In this document: piece by piece, positions 11,601 to 23,432 of the stretch
Position numbering within the stretch: the stretch's first letter is position 1
How the letters are laid out: each line of letters starts with the position of its first letter
Assembly (NCBI GenBank): GCA_037447655.1
Contig: JBBHKE010001966.1
Coordinates: 168,757 to 230,756, forward strand
Origin: Zygnema cylindricum
Taxonomy: Eukaryota; Streptophyta; Zygnematophyceae; Zygnematales; Zygnemataceae
DNA length: 62,000 bases
Direction of reading: 5' to 3'
Position numbers and translations under genes: made by a program
Notes under the pieces: generated by a model
The model's database searches: none
What the model saw: the letters and a program-made list of their open reading frames with translations, nothing else
What the model was told of the DNA's origin: nothing

Positions 11601-13842
11601 ATGTCTTTGGTCATTATACAAACACCATATCACATTGTATCGACAAATAATCACAAACGGGTCGGTATTCAAAAGTAACTACTGATGACTTAGGAAGCAT
11701 ATATTGGTACCACTGTGTCTTCATTGCTGATCCACACCAATGCTGGATTAAAACTCCCATGCTAGGTGCCTACACAGTAAAATCCTAAACCTACTCAGTG
11801 ATCAGCTTGAAAATGGGAAAAAGAAAAAAGTTTGTTTTTGATTTGTACACTTTCCAAAAAAAAAAACTTTTGTACACTTTCCAAAAAAAAAAAACTATGT
11901 AAGGAATGCTGATTGTACAATTCAAACTATGGCGGTGACTTCTGAATTGTGTAGAAGCGGTTTCCAAAGAGGAACTAGTGATGTCACTGCGACGTCACAG
12001 CAAAGGATTTTCGAGAGGGACCTCTCAATATCGAGGAGTGACAAAGCACCAAAAGGTAAATGGTAGTTTAAAACAAGGGAATGTAATGTAAGTAAACCGA
12101 TGCTCTTCACTTTTTTGTAATCCACAAAGCCCTCCCTGTTATTGATTATTAGGGTTTTCGTATCATCAATGTTGTTAGTAGCGTGTTGTTAGTAGCTCAA
12201 GCAAACTCGAGGCAGATATCTTTCTGCATAAAATGGTTATTTTATGGCTTGGTATGCAGGGAAAATGGGAAGCTAGAATAGGGCAATTACAAGGGAAAAA
12301 GTACATGTACCTTGGACTCTCGACACTGAAGAGGAAGCAGCCAGAGCATATGACCGAGAAGCTATAAGGTATATAAACTCCAGTTTTCGGTTACTTTCTA
12401 CTTTTTCCTAAAATTTATAGTACAGTGGTTTCTTTGCTTGTTGGCCTGTGTTAACCTTCATAGTAAATTATCCAAGATAGGCTCCTGAGTTTGGACAAAA
12501 AAAATGCTTTATACCTTGTCCATTCAAGGTGCAAGTAAGACAAAAAGCTGTTTTTCTGCAGTAAAAAAAATGATGTTGTGAAAACCCATGTTTTATGCAG
12601 GCAAAAAGGGGCGCATGCAGTCACCAACTTCGACATATCTGTGGTGAGAGTTGATGTCACCCAACCAATATCCCGGCAGAGTTGTAACTTATTTTTGACC
12701 ATGGATTTTCAAGAAAGCATGCTTTCAAATGGGAACTCAACGATTCTGTTGTAGCCAGTTGTGTCATGAGATGATGTCTTTACCTGTACAAAACAGAAAA
12801 ATCCGTGCAATACTTCCCATACCCAGTTTGTCGGATACATAGCGTTGAAATCCTAGAAATGTTTTGGACCTAATAAGCCCCCTCCTCTACAAGCTTGCAG
12901 TATACAAACAGTACGTCCGACCGCCGACAACCTCAACAATCGCTCTCTCTTCTTCCAGAGATTGGTTTTCCTTCGACGCCTGAAGTCCTCGCAACACAAA
13001 ACGTACAAGGAATCGTACAGAAGCCTAATACGGAAAAAAACACAGAATTTCAACAGCATTCCTGGATACCTGTCGCTCAGTCCACGAGGACGCATCAAGA
13101 AACTACCGAGTCTGAGAGTGTTTCCATGGGAACAGACGACTGGCAGTTCTCTCCTCCTTCTGCTAGCTCTTGGCCTGTACCAAAGGGGACAAAGAATAAT
13201 AACGAGCCTTTTCAGACAGAGGATATGGAGACATTGCTAGGAAATATTCTGCAACAAGATAGGTCCGGGAACCATACATGTCAACATTTCCTCGAGAGAG
13301 ATACGCAACAGCCAGTGATGAGACGACATCATTCATTCCAAGAGAGAAGCTTGCCTAGTTTAACTGCACCTTCTACAGGTTACGGTCTTGTGCCGTCTCC
13401 AAGAGCACTTCCTGGCTCCTTGGGAGAGTGGCCAATTTCTTCTGGAATAGGGTTACAGGAGTTGTACAGTCCGTCTTCACAATCCCTAGGAGTTCAACCT
13501 GATATGGTAGCAACAGCAGCTCAGAATTTAGAACAGCATGAAACTTTACACCAGGATATGAGGATACACAGTGAATCTTCCTCACAAGTTTTGCAAAACA
13601 GACGTCCATGGACACATCAATCTGGTCTAGAACTGCAATTCTTGGAAGGGACGCCGATAAAGAAAGAAGATTTTAAGACTTTTGTTACTCAGGACGATGC
13701 CTCATTTTATGACACAAAGAGAGGGATAGCTGCTCACCGACGTCAACTTCGGAAGCAAAGATTGCACCATTCGACAGATGTAGAAGAAGGCAGGACAAAG
13801 AAGGGTGGATCTCCATTAAAAAGAAATGCTTCATCTCCATGA
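5485..13842 (+). CDS. AP2-type transcription factor with two AP2 domains; one-base frameshift in domain 2
   Basis: Sequence-specific DNA-binding regulator acting in the nucleus. Exons fitting GT..AG and phase: 5485-5689 (tentative), 9296-9407, 10116-10156, 10802-10847, 11021-11082, 11955-12055, 12260-12368, 12601-12643, 12901-13842. Domain 1 reads SQFRGVTHH, TGRWEAHIW, RQLYLGGFD, EEHAAVAYDIAAIKC, NLPISNYE. The linker is KEELVMSLRRHSKGFSRG. Domain 2 reads QYRGVTKH, GKWEARIGQ, YMYLGL, DTEEEAARAYDREAI, AVTNFDIS. The short domain 1 without the ANT-type insertion and the KEEL..LRR linker place it in the APETALA2 rather than the AINTEGUMENTA lineage. Exon 12260-12368 is one base short between YMYLGL and DTEEE (near 12320), where the family has Phe. 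Total exon length is 1661 bases, one short of 554 codons. The last exon is a 313-codon tail without known domains. I saw no miR172-like site in it. Confidence 0.85.
5936..6293. repeat. Polypurine (GA) tract
   Basis: About 360 bases of almost pure A/G on + inside the large first intron of the AP2-type gene, built from GGGAGAGAGAGGG-like units. The open frames across it are artefacts of composition. Confidence 0.9.
7076..7345. mobile_element. MITE, TACACCG family, copy b
   Basis: It begins TACACCGTG and ends GCGATACACGGTGTA. The centre has the subfamily hallmarks also seen at 38819, 44765 and 47140: ACACTTGTCC, an ATTGGAG..GCCAATGG block, CAATCGCAACCGTC and GTGTGTACAGAGAAAAGA. It lies within the first intron of the AP2-type gene and is non-coding. 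Confidence 0.75.
7846..8465. repeat. Alternating polypyrimidine and polypurine tracts
   Basis: A C/T-rich block (7876-7985) is followed by A/G-rich blocks (8036-8116, 8163-8215, 8320-8465), including a G run near 8442-8452. The opposing purine and pyrimidine blocks are partly complementary. No gene is supported. Confidence 0.85.
8485..9240. repeat. GATA-type satellite
   Basis: About 750 bases of degenerate GATA-containing units: GATAATA, GATCATA, GATCAAA, GATAACA and GATAGAGATAAA, in runs that change unit from left to right. Long frames on - (Tyr/Leu/Ser/Ile only) are translations of the repeat. It ends about 55 bases before the AP2 domain 1 exon at 9296. Confidence 0.95.
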
Positions 13843-14597
13843 AGCAATGAAAAATTGAGGATGCATTAGCTTTGGTAACAGGCTGAGCTGGAAGTCCATC
13901 AAATGTCTGATGATAGCGCTAGTGCTAGTTTTGCAGGTTTTGTGTAAGGTTCGGAGCAGTCAAATTTCTTTGCACATATGTACAATAGTTGCTGAATAAA
14001 ATAAGTTTTTGTGCCATAAAATGTATGTACTTCAATATTTATGGATACTCTGAGACGCTGGCCAATGTAAAGTCTCTGCACAAATCTAGTGTAGAACTAT
14101 CCTGATGAGAAAACCACTAATTGCCACATGCTGTTGTAGCTCTAGCATAACATGGTTTTTGTCCGATAATTGGATGTGCTTAGATATTCTGAGATGCCGA
14201 CCAATGTCTGCAAAACTAGTGTCAAACTATGCCTGACAAGAAAATCACTACCATAACTGCCGCGTGCTGTTGTAGTTCCAGAATACCAGTCAAAACTGAT
14301 GGTGGTTGGGCCCAAACAACCTCCCAAATAGCTACGGTTTGGTTAAAAGAAAGTTCATTAGCAGAACTAACAATTATATAGTAAACAAAAATGCAGCTCT
14401 TGTTTATGTTTTGTACAGCTCAGGGTCATCCTTCTTCAAAATGCACAATACAGTCCCCATCTTGCGGACACCAATTTCGTCAACACAAAAAAAATTACGA
14501 GCCTTTTTTATGAAGCTCCGAAAGCACCAAAAGGCCTTTGAATCATCGTAACAAAGCTGCAAATGGTGACAACAGATCACTCATACCTTGACAGTTG
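13843..14597. other. Gap between convergent genes, with a tandem duplication
   Basis: This holds the 3' flank of the AP2-type gene. Two diverged copies of a block of about 140 bases lie at roughly 14003-14150 and 14151-14290. Both carry GG(A/C)CAATGT near GAGA(C/T)GC and a GTGCTGTTGTAG(C/T)TC(T/C)AG ending. No additional gene is seen. Confidence 0.6.
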
Positions 14598-15025
14598 ACC
14601 TATCTCTGGATCAAGTAGAGCATAATCTTCCAGAAGTAAGAGTTGCATGATGCCTTCATTTTGCTTCCAAATGTGAATCAGCCCCACTTCTAATGCCAGA
14701 GCCTCGGCTTCTTCTGTGAATGTGGGTTCTTGAGATGAGTATGGAACCAGCTAAAAACTGTGAACTTTCTGGCTCCTCTGAAACCTCCGGAACTGCATTG
14801 AGGGATTCTCCGTCGTTGGTATCTGCAAGTTTGCTTGGACCAATACCGACCCATTATAATTGTCTCCGCTTACAAGGTCTTCAGGCGTATCACTTGCAGA
14901 AGAAGATCGCAAAGGGGCTCTCCACTGATTTGGAAGCCTTGTTTATTCCATCTGGTCCTTTTGGAAGTCTTCATTTGATGCTTCCCTTCCTGAAGTTTCC
15001 TAGCATCTTCCTGAACCCTTTGTAG
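14598..15025 (-). pseudogene. Possible C-terminal exon(s) of the BCS1-like gene, frame broken
   Basis: Read on -, several stretches look like real protein but lie in different frames: VQEDARKLQEGKHQ (about 15010-14960), SSSASDTPEDLVSGDNYNG (about 14910-14855), SLNAVPEVSEEPESSQFLAG (about 14800-14750) and EEAEALALEVGLIHIWKQ then LLLLEDYALLDPEIGQLS (about 14710-14598). The last ends at TCAAG|GTATGA, a plausible donor. Composition and orientation fit a degraded acidic tail of the upstream BCS1-like gene, or a separate gene. I know no domain here. Confidence 0.3.
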
Positions 15026-15449
15026 CTTTCAAGCTGGCTTCCTATTAAGCCCTGTTAAGTCGATGTGCAATTATATCTATATAAAAACTTGTATTCGTGT
15101 GATCTTACCTCCAAATATAACCGCTTATCTACTGGCACTCCCTTTTTTTCTAATGGTTTTACTTCCTAAGGATATGAATTTTCACTGTTGGATGTACCCC
15201 CCACATTATCTACTTCTTCCGTCGGGCATCTCTCTATAGTGCACAAAAAACCTGTCTGGATAATATGTCAGCCCTGCCGCTAATAAAAGTGCAAGCATTG
15301 CCTGAAAACGTCCCTGATGGATCCGACAAAAAACTATCCAAAGAAGCATACATGCACTTGAGCCTTGTTGATTGCAACATTTGTATCCACACATAACTAC
15401 AAGTGTCATTGCTACGCTTTAAGTTATGTTCATTCTGGTCATGTTTTGG

Positions 15450-18030
15450 TTATCTTCTGGTCATGTTACGCAATTTTGACCATATTTCGGGTAACATGAC
15501 CAAAAGATGGAAAGCGAGAGTACGTGTCAACTGGTTAGAAGGCTTCCTTAATTTCTCCCTAAACCTCAGGTTTAACCGGTGAGTTTTCTGAGTCATTTCT
15601 TCTTGCGATTCTCCTAAAATCATGTTCACATCACCAACTTGCAGTCCTTCTCTTGTATCTGCATCTTCTTTTTGAATGTCTGTGGTCGCTTCAGAAGCTT
15701 GAACATCTGTGACTAACAGTTGGGCTTCGTCTTTTGATTGCTGCTCCACCAAATCCTCCACATGCCTTAAAACCTCATCCATACTCTCCCTGTGCAACAA
15801 AAAATAGCCTTGCAAAAGTCGCTGGGCTCACAGTTCTGTCTGGAATTTTCTTCGCAAATCTGCCAGCTTCCTCTACAGAAGACTGAGGATAAAAGCGTCG
15901 AAGCATGTACTGTAATTGGCTGTGAGTAGCGATCCCCAAAATCACTCGGACATCCACACGGCCCGATCGAATAAGGGCAGGATCCAGTTTCTCAAGGTGG
16001 TCGGTGGTCATCACCAAAATCGGAAATCCCACCGATTGCGTTAAGCAGTCCCGAGAACAAAACATTGTTTTTCTTTTCCTTCCCGTCCATTCGCTGAGTG
16101 AATATCGCAACGACATCCTCCAGCACTATAATGCTGCAAGAGGTTCCTCGGCACATGGCAGAACTTATCTGTTGATCACAACAGAAAAACAACAATGTTA
16201 TAGCTTGGTATAAATTTTGTCAGAACATGGATTTCCCTGATGTTTTCACAAGTTTCCCTGGGGAAGTTCTACAAGAACTTAAAAAGGAGTTGGAACTGTT
16301 TGGCTGTTCTTCTCACAATGACTACCAGCTATGTTCTAAAACCATGGAAAAAAAAAATCTGAAAAAATCTTAACCAAAATGGCTCCCGAAATGCTTATCT
16401 ACAGAGAAATAAACAGTTGCTTAGTTTTCGAAACCGATAACATCCTCCTGTAAAAAGCCACCAATGAAAAAAAATAAAAGAATTATAAGGAAGAGAATTG
16501 TGCCTAGAAGACCATATGTAGACGGCGCACTTGCATACCATGTCATCGTCCATATTGTTGGATGACAAACTGATGGTGCCTACATTGTATCCGAGTTCTA
16601 CTGCTAGGACCTGAATCAGAGATGTTTTTCCACAGCCAGGGGACCATACATGAGGCATCCTCTCCGGTGGGGAATGCCGCGCTCTACGTACCATTCTCCA
16701 CTGCTTAAAAATGTCCGAGCATCTTTTAAGATACTTCCAATGTCAACATCCAGAATAACAGAGCAGTACAAAATAAAAAGCGGGAGTAGCAGGCAACAAT
16801 GAGAAAAGTCGTCTCAAATGGAGTGTGGATTCTGGAACCAGCGTCAAACTCTACTTAAGCAAAGTGAAAAAAACGTCCAAGTAACAGGAACCATCTTCTG
16901 CATTCAGACTCGCAGACTATTGCTGCTAAATTTCTTTCTTCACCATTTGTGCAAGGATCTCCTATCACCAACTGCAAAAAACTCTTTTGCAAGAGATCAA
17001 AGCAAAACACATGCTTATATATCCATTCCGGAAAGTTTGCTACCATACCTGTCAATTGGCCGAGCCACCTTAGTTGCCAGGGACTACATTCCACCTTCTT
17101 GTTGAAGTCTTACGACTTCTTTCGTCCAGCGCAAAATAATATTCCATGGCTTCACGAACTATGGCTTCCAAGATTTTACGAGTGTGGCCCTGCATTACCA
17201 ATGTTTCCTTGCTGACGAATCCTCAGCCTCCAAAGCTTCAGCCTGACATCGAAAAGTTACTTGCATTCATCAACCGCCAGCAATTTCAAAAAGGGAAGCA
17301 TACATATATTTAGGACAAAGGCTCCCAAAGAGAGGATAAAAATTGACAGCAAAACACTACACTGCCCTTGCTATTCGTATAAAGGAATTATTAGTATTAA
17401 AGCAAAACTGGCATGAATAATACTGATGAAGGCACTCCCTTAAACAGTGTAACTTACACTATTTTATAATTTCGGCAAACGAAAGATGCAACTGAATTAG
17501 TGTGCTTAACACTATAGCGATGGGAATAATAACTGCTTATTGCAATTAGATTAAGTGACTTATAAGCGTTGAAACTTCACTAATTTTAGCTGCACTAAAA
17601 TGTGGTTTGCCACGTGGCTCAATAAGGATCAATAATTAAACAGTGTTATCAACACTAATTTATAATTTCGGGTCAGAAAACTAACAGCGATGGGCATCTG
17701 ATCAGTACGGCTTTTATGATAAAAAGAAACTCTCTACTGTACCGTCTGGCCTTCGAAGCTGATGGTGTGCGCCTCAAAAAGTTGTGGAATGATGTAAACT
17801 CTCCCGATGTCATCTGCATTTTCCTCCCATAGCCAATCTTCCAGCCATTCAAAAGCTTCTTCGTCCGCCTTCACATGATTAACACAGTAACACAGCAAGT
17901 ACTTCTCCGCGTTAACAGCGAGCAAATGATCAATAAATGAGTATAAAGGAAGTTCGCGAGGAATGTTGTGATCATATGGCTCAAGCCTCCTGCAATAATC
18001 GTTTTGCCTTTTCACAGAGGTCAACAGCAT
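15450..18030 (-). pseudogene. BCS1-like AAA-ATPase, multiple frame breaks
   Basis: BCS1 proteins are AAA-type ATPases; the mitochondrial member translocates the Rieske protein into complex III. On -: exon 18030-17743 (N-terminal, contains DEEAFEWLEDWL, ends FEGQT); exon from 17207 beginning ETLVMQGHTRKILEAIVREA; pieces at 16975-16855; exon about 16765-16539 with [31 protein letters not shown], Walker [11 protein letters not shown] and LAVELGYN; exon 16168 downward with IIVLEDVVAIF (Walker B) and FSGLLNAIGG; then ILVMTTDHLEKLDPALIR and SGRVDVRV, followed by QGYFLLHRESMDEV. These follow BCS1 order closely. The frame breaks at least three times: one base short before PGCGK (near 16640), a shift after LLNAIGG (near 16032), and a shift between SPATF and QGYF (near 15815). 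It is a pseudogene or carries assembly errors. Start and terminal exon are uncertain. Confidence 0.75.
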
Positions 18031-19125
18031 TGATCGGGCTGTTGCAGCCCATCCACGGTTGCCAGTTCAGTTAAATTAAATAAACTGCTTTGGAATTTTT
18101 CGATCAGTGACAAACTGCCTTCTGCATCTTCCATGGCTGGAGTAGTTAGTGTGCTTAAAGAACTTTCTTTTAAGTCAATCAAATTATAAATAAACAGCTA
18201 GAGAACTAATTTCAATGCGCGTCCTGGCGAAAGAGTGCACATTCTTCAGAAGCAATTCAATTATTCGTATGAAGAACCCAGCATGGCTTAGATTTTTAAA
18301 TACAAAAAGAGAGAAACGGGAAGTGGCGAGAATCTTTTATCCGAATCAGCGAAGATATTTCTGCTATTCCAAATTTACTTGAATCCAGATCATTTTATTT
18401 GAGAAAAGCGACCGACCGACCAAAGAAAGCAGTCGCCCATGGAAAAACGAGTTCACACCAAAAAGTGTAGACCACTTTTGCAGCTAACCAGTCGCCAGAT
18501 TTCGAAAAGTGTGGACTGTGGGACAGTGGAAGTCTGGAGCACGTCTGTACGGACTTTTTTAGGAGATGATTAAGGGGCGACCTCGGAGGTGTCGAGCACG
18601 CCTGTACGGACATCTTAGGGGGGTTTGTTAAGGGGCGATCTTTCGTACGGCCGTTCATTGGCTCTTCGACGTCGCCTGGGACCTTTTTACGAGCCGTACT
18701 CCCGGTATCATCTGTGTGCGTCAGAGGGGAAAGGGTGATTACAACAATGATCTAATATGTTTTTGGAAACAAAAAAAACTCCTCTTTTGTAGTTTAGTTT
18801 TGCTGTCCAATCTGTTAAAACCTGAAAGTGTGTTAATGAACATCTAAATGAAATGTTAGCATATGGAGGGATTACTGGATTTTGTTAGCGGTTGTTTTTG
18901 TACCGGTTACAAATTTGATTTGCGGAAGTAACCTATGTAATGTTTTTTTACCATTTGTCTTTGATTATACTTTGATCTTCACGGCACCTTTTATAAAATA
19001 GTGAACTACTAGACCTTGTGGTGGAAGAGGTGGTCGATGACGTAGAGTTTAGATTTAATGATGTTTCTCTATGGTGACTTGTTTGTTTCTCTATGCTGAC
19101 TTGTTTTTTAGTATAGTGTTGTTTT
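18031..19125. other. Intergenic, no gene seen
   Basis: This is the upstream flank of the BCS1-like gene. A short imperfect direct repeat (TGTACGGAC and TTAAGGGGCGA words) lies at about 18540-18650. No coding signal. Confidence 0.5.
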
Positions 19126-20420
19126 TTGTTTGTATGTACTATTGAAATACAGTGTTAAGGTACAACACTGCACTATATTTCAGTGCTAAGTTTCTGTGTC
19201 AAAATTCAGTGAGATAGCGGTGCATTGTATTTCCGTGTTTATATTTAATTTTAAATACCAGTGTTGCCATGATTTCAGTGCTAAGATTCAGTGCCAAAAT
19301 CCTGTGCTGACTTGGAGTGATGAATTCCAATGCTTAAGTTCAGTGCTGCATTGATATACAGAGTTGACTCTTATGCTAAAGTCTAGTGCTAGAATTACGT
19401 GCTCAAATACATTGTTGAATTTCAACGCTGAAATCCAAAGCTCCAATTAAGTGCTTAAAACCTATTTTATATGTTTACCTTCAGTGCTAAATATTAGTAA
19501 TACTAATTTTCAGTTATAAGATGCAGTGCTAAATTTCACTGTAGTGCTATGTTCCATTACATCAATTTAGTGTAGCACATAGAATTAGTGTAGATTTCTA
19601 TGCTAAAGTACAGTGCTAGAACACCGTGATCAAATACATTGCTGAATTGTAGCACTAATATCTATAGCTCTAAATTAGCGCTTAAATTCTGTTTTGTCCT
19701 GAATTTTAGTGTTGATGTCCAATGTTAAATTATGGTGCTACATCAAAATTCAGTGTTAATTTCGTGGCTATAGTTTAGTGTTAAGTGGTAAATACAGTAC
19801 TAAATTTCGTCCTCAAACTCAGTGCAAGAAAACAGTGTTGCGCTTATTGTCATTGCTCAAATTTACTGCTAAAATCCACTTCTAAATTTCGGTTATGAAA
19901 TTCAGCGCTACGCTAAAAACCAGTGTGGGTTTTCGATGCTAGTGTGGGTTTTCGATGCTAAAGTTTGGTGCTAGATTTTAGAGTTGGAGTACACTGCTCA
20001 ATTTCATTAAAAAATTACAGTAATGAATTTAAGTATTATAATTTAGTGTTGCACTGATTTTTATTGTTAGGATCCAATGTAAAAATCAAGTGCTATTTTC
20101 ATTGTTCCAACAAAATTCGACCGAAATTCAATACCGAGTTTCTGTGTTTAAGTTAAGTGTTGAATTTATGCGCTTAAAACTGTGTTTCCTTGAAAGTCAG
20201 TAGGTTTAGTTGCACTATATTTCAGTTCTCCAAACTGAATGCATTGTTAAAATGCATTGTTGCACTGACTTTCAGGGCAGAGGCGTTTTTTAAATTAAAT
20301 GTTGAAATTAGATGTTAGATTTTTGTGCTTTAATTTAGTGCTAAGTGTTGAACCAGATTTTCAATGCTAAAAACCAGTGCTAAAAATGTAGTTTTAGTCT
20401 TTTTAGTTCCTACAACATTT
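19126..20420. repeat. Degenerate short-period repeat (CAGTGCTAAA type)
   Basis: For about 1.3 kb the sequence keeps returning to variants of TTCAGTGCTAAA (CAGTGTTAAGG, CAGTGCCAAAA, TAGTGCTAGA, CAGTGCTAAATTTC) at irregular spacing of roughly 12 to 25 bases, separated by AT-rich filler. One exact local duplication (AGTGTGGGTTTTCGATGCT) is at 19922-19960. It has no long open frame and looks like an old decayed minisatellite. Confidence 0.8.
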
Positions 20421-21258
20421 AAATATCAGGTTAGAGGATAAGCCTTGTTTACATAAAATGACCTCATTAAAAAAGAAGGAGCAAACACTTGGATTCAGTA
20501 ATCCACATCTCAAAACTTCTAAATACTCTTGCAACCTAGCTTGTATGATCAAATGTCGTAAAAAACAGATAAATTTCGTTCATGGATTTAATCTGCTAAA
20601 ATACACAATGGAATCCCATAATTTGAGCGGTTAAATTTAGAAGCATAACTTATAAATACCAAAGACAATATACAAAAATCACTCACAGCTCAATACGAGG
20701 CTAAAGTAAAACAATAATGGGATGTGAATACTTGGAAAAACAAATCAGTTATTGTTGCCTGTCATGTGCTTTAAATATGAAATGTATGATGCAAATTTAA
20801 ATAACTTTGCTAAAACCCTCAAAAACTAGACATGAGAAACGGTAAAAAAAAATATTAACAATATTGAATTGACATAAAACTAATTTGCACACTCTACTGT
20901 ACATTGCCATTAAAACAAATGCGAAATTAGTATAAGCATTTGCATATTTAAAAAATTGTCTTTTTGTGTTCCGTACCGCTGAGGCTGGGTACGAACAATT
21001 ACGATTTTCAATGTTACTTTGGCGTACGAAAACGTACAAATACGTATAAAGTGCACATATGTAACACTCGGTCCGGTTTGGGGCGAAACCGTTTCAAACC
21101 GGAGCATTCTGGCTTTTTGCTAGTTCGGTTTGGCAAGTTCGTTAAGTTTGAACCCGTCAGGTGATTGGTTCGGTTCGGCGCTCCCAAACCCTGTGATACC
21201 CAATGCACGGATCTATCGTAATATGGCTGTAAGATAAGTACGAAAAGCTACGGTACAG
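20421..21258. other. Intergenic, no gene seen
   Basis: AT-rich to 20,940, then a stretch with many CGTAC and GGTTCGGTT words. Nothing codes convincingly. Confidence 0.5.
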
Positions 21259-21335
21259 TACACCGTCAATCGCTATTAGAGGAAAGGAATAAATAGCGTA
21301 AAAAAAAATTAGTGTCATTAACACTAATCGGAAAA
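21259..21335. mobile_element. MITE fragment, TACACCG family
   Basis: One terminus, TACACCGTCAATCGCTATTAG, is followed by AT-rich sequence with TAGTGTCATTAACACTA. No matching far end is visible, so only one end survives. It abuts the truncated end of the retroelement. Confidence 0.6.
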
Positions 21336-21416
21336 TTTTTTTTTATGAAAAAAAAATATATACTAATTAATCCCTAACTGTGATTTGTTTTATCTTTTAA
21401 ATGCTTTTTAAATTGT

Positions 21417-21821
21417 TTAGCAGAAATCAAACCTTCCACTCCCAACTTGGTTATGTTTATTTATATGATTCCTATGGAACTTCTTCGAAGGTAATGTTTG
21501 CAAAACCTTCCAACCGTTTTCAGGCTTCACTCTCAAGGTGTTAGTTTCCCAATTAATTTGAGGGTTATGTTCAGTTAACCAAGGCTTTCTCAGTATTAGC
21601 TCCTCAATACCCAAATTCATTATTTCTCACACAACTTTCATTTTATGACCTTGGTTATCAACTTCTATTGTGTCAGTTTGTAAATCTAATGTGGACTTAT
21701 TACCATTTGCCACTTGAACATATAAAGGTTTTTCCCTTATGACTGTAGGAATTTTATTTTCCTCCACAAACTTATGTGAAATAAAATTATGTGTAGCACT
21801 TGAATCTACCATAACTCTCAA
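21417..21821 (-). pseudogene. Retropepsin and following linker of the gypsy-type element
   Basis: On -, VMVDSSATHNFIS (21821-21780) is the aspartic protease active-site region. The usual Asp-Ser/Thr-Gly triad reads Asp-Ser-Ser, so catalysis is doubtful. After a frame change, LRKPWLTEHNPQINW (about 21590-21545) is the conserved block that precedes reverse transcriptase in this group. The element then ends. Confidence 0.75.
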
Positions 21822-22135
21822 TGGCTTTATCCACTAAAGACTCAAATCTGATCAAACTGTGTCTGTTTCATCGTTACTTAATTGTCTTAACATAGGTCTG
21901 TTGCTGTTCAAACTATGGAGTGTACTTAGCATCATAATAAATTCAGCTATCTTAGCCTTTCCATTCATTAGCTTTCCCTTCGGAGTTAACTCCTTAACCT
22001 TTGGATCTGATCGACTGAACTGAAGACTTTCAGCTAATCTTTTCCGTTTTCCACCTTATGGGCTTCCTACTCAGCTAGGTATGATGCAACATTTTCTTGA
22101 AGGCCTTCATTGACATCAACTTTTTTAAGAGATCT

Positions 22136-22336
22136 TTTATCTGTACAGTCCTTAGCATAATGATATTGACCTCCGCATTTAAAACAAGTGACTTTTTTTT
22201 TCGGTTTTTGTGCACTCTTTGCTGAAATGTCCCTCCTCTCTACAGTTATGACAGTTAATTTTATTTAGTTGTGCACACTCAAATGCCATATGACCTCTTT
22301 TCTGACACATAGTGCATGTGGGAATGCTAAGATTGT
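22136..22336 (-). pseudogene. Three CCHC zinc knuckles of Gag
   Basis: Read on -: CTMCQKRGHMAFEC, then CHNCREEGHFSKEC, then CFKCGGQYHYAKDC, each a C-x2-C-x4-H-x4-C nucleic-acid-binding knuckle. The frame is interrupted by a stop between the second and third. Three in a row is normal for plant gypsy-type Gag. Confidence 0.8.
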
Positions 22337-22800
22337 GTTTTTGAGCATTAAAGTTTGGTTTACGACTCTTAATGTATCCCCCTCTATTGTTAAATTTGTT
22401 TCCTGCATTAACACTATTTCCACATTTTTGATTTCACTTGAAGATATTCTGCCTATCACTATTTCCACCTTTTTGATTTCACTTGAAGATATTCTGCCTA
22501 TTCACCTGACCCGCATTCAGACCCTCTTCCACAAATTCCTCCTCGCCCCACTCTGATACTTCATTCAAATTACCCTTGAGTGATCGAGTTTCACGATTAT
22601 ACTCCAACTGATCCTCTAATTCCAATGACTTATCTTGTAATTCCTTCAAATTAATAAATTTGATGTTTAACTCGATTTGAGTATACGATGATAGTTCAAG
22701 AAATGCAACTTAGCCATTTCATCAATCAAACATATGACATGAATGCTCGATGAGTCAAATTCCACAATATAATATTTCACATATCTAGGCTGTTTACAGT

Positions 22801-23432
22801 TCAACCACTTTTCTTCCATTCTGGATTTATAAGTGACAGACAAGAAACACGATTTGATCTGTTAAAAGCTTCCCCATCAGCATTATCAGGAATTAAATTA
22901 GACCTCATCTGAATGTAATACCAAATTTGAGCATCACCTTTCAGACAGCTAACAGTAAAAGAAATGTAATCATCACGATCACATTTTCTAGGTTCTAAAT
23001 AATACCCCATAAGAAAAATCCAAGCATCTAACTCATCAATCTTCTTACCATCAAATGATGGTGCTTCACTGATAGACAATTTAGATCCCTTATCTTGTTA
23101 GGTCTATCGTGATTATCTTCTCTAAAACTGGCATTTCTCTTGGTACTCTCACCGTTTTGGTCATTAACCTCATTTCTGGTTTGAATTAAATTAATTAGCT
23201 CATCTAATTTTTGATTTGAAACATTTCCATTTTCGTTAACATCGTTCAATTCACTTTTCAACTCAGAAATTGTTTTATCCATAGCAACAGCAAAACTATT
23301 GTATCTTTTGACCAATTTCACACTACGCTTTTTCAACAGTTTCAAAGCATTTTCCATTTCATGTTTCCATGCAGAATATGCCATTATCATAAATGAAATC
23401 GAGTAAAATAAAGATAGAATATAATTTCCCAA
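22801..23432 (-). pseudogene. Gag remnant of the gypsy-type element
   Basis: Two overlapping frames on - together give a Gag-like protein. The upstream part (23432-23028) has a coiled-coil-like region (KTISELKSELNDVNENG, LDELINLIQTRNEV). The downstream part (23079-22801) has the conserved Gag core: DELDAWIFLMGYYLEP, then SFTVSCLKGDAQIWY. The switch between frames near 23060 shows a frameshift, so this copy cannot make intact Gag. Confidence 0.75.

Noticed and set aside
9296-13842. AINTEGUMENTA/PLETHORA assignment for the AP2 gene
   Set aside because: Domain 1 lacks the extra residues of that group and the linker matches the APETALA2 type.
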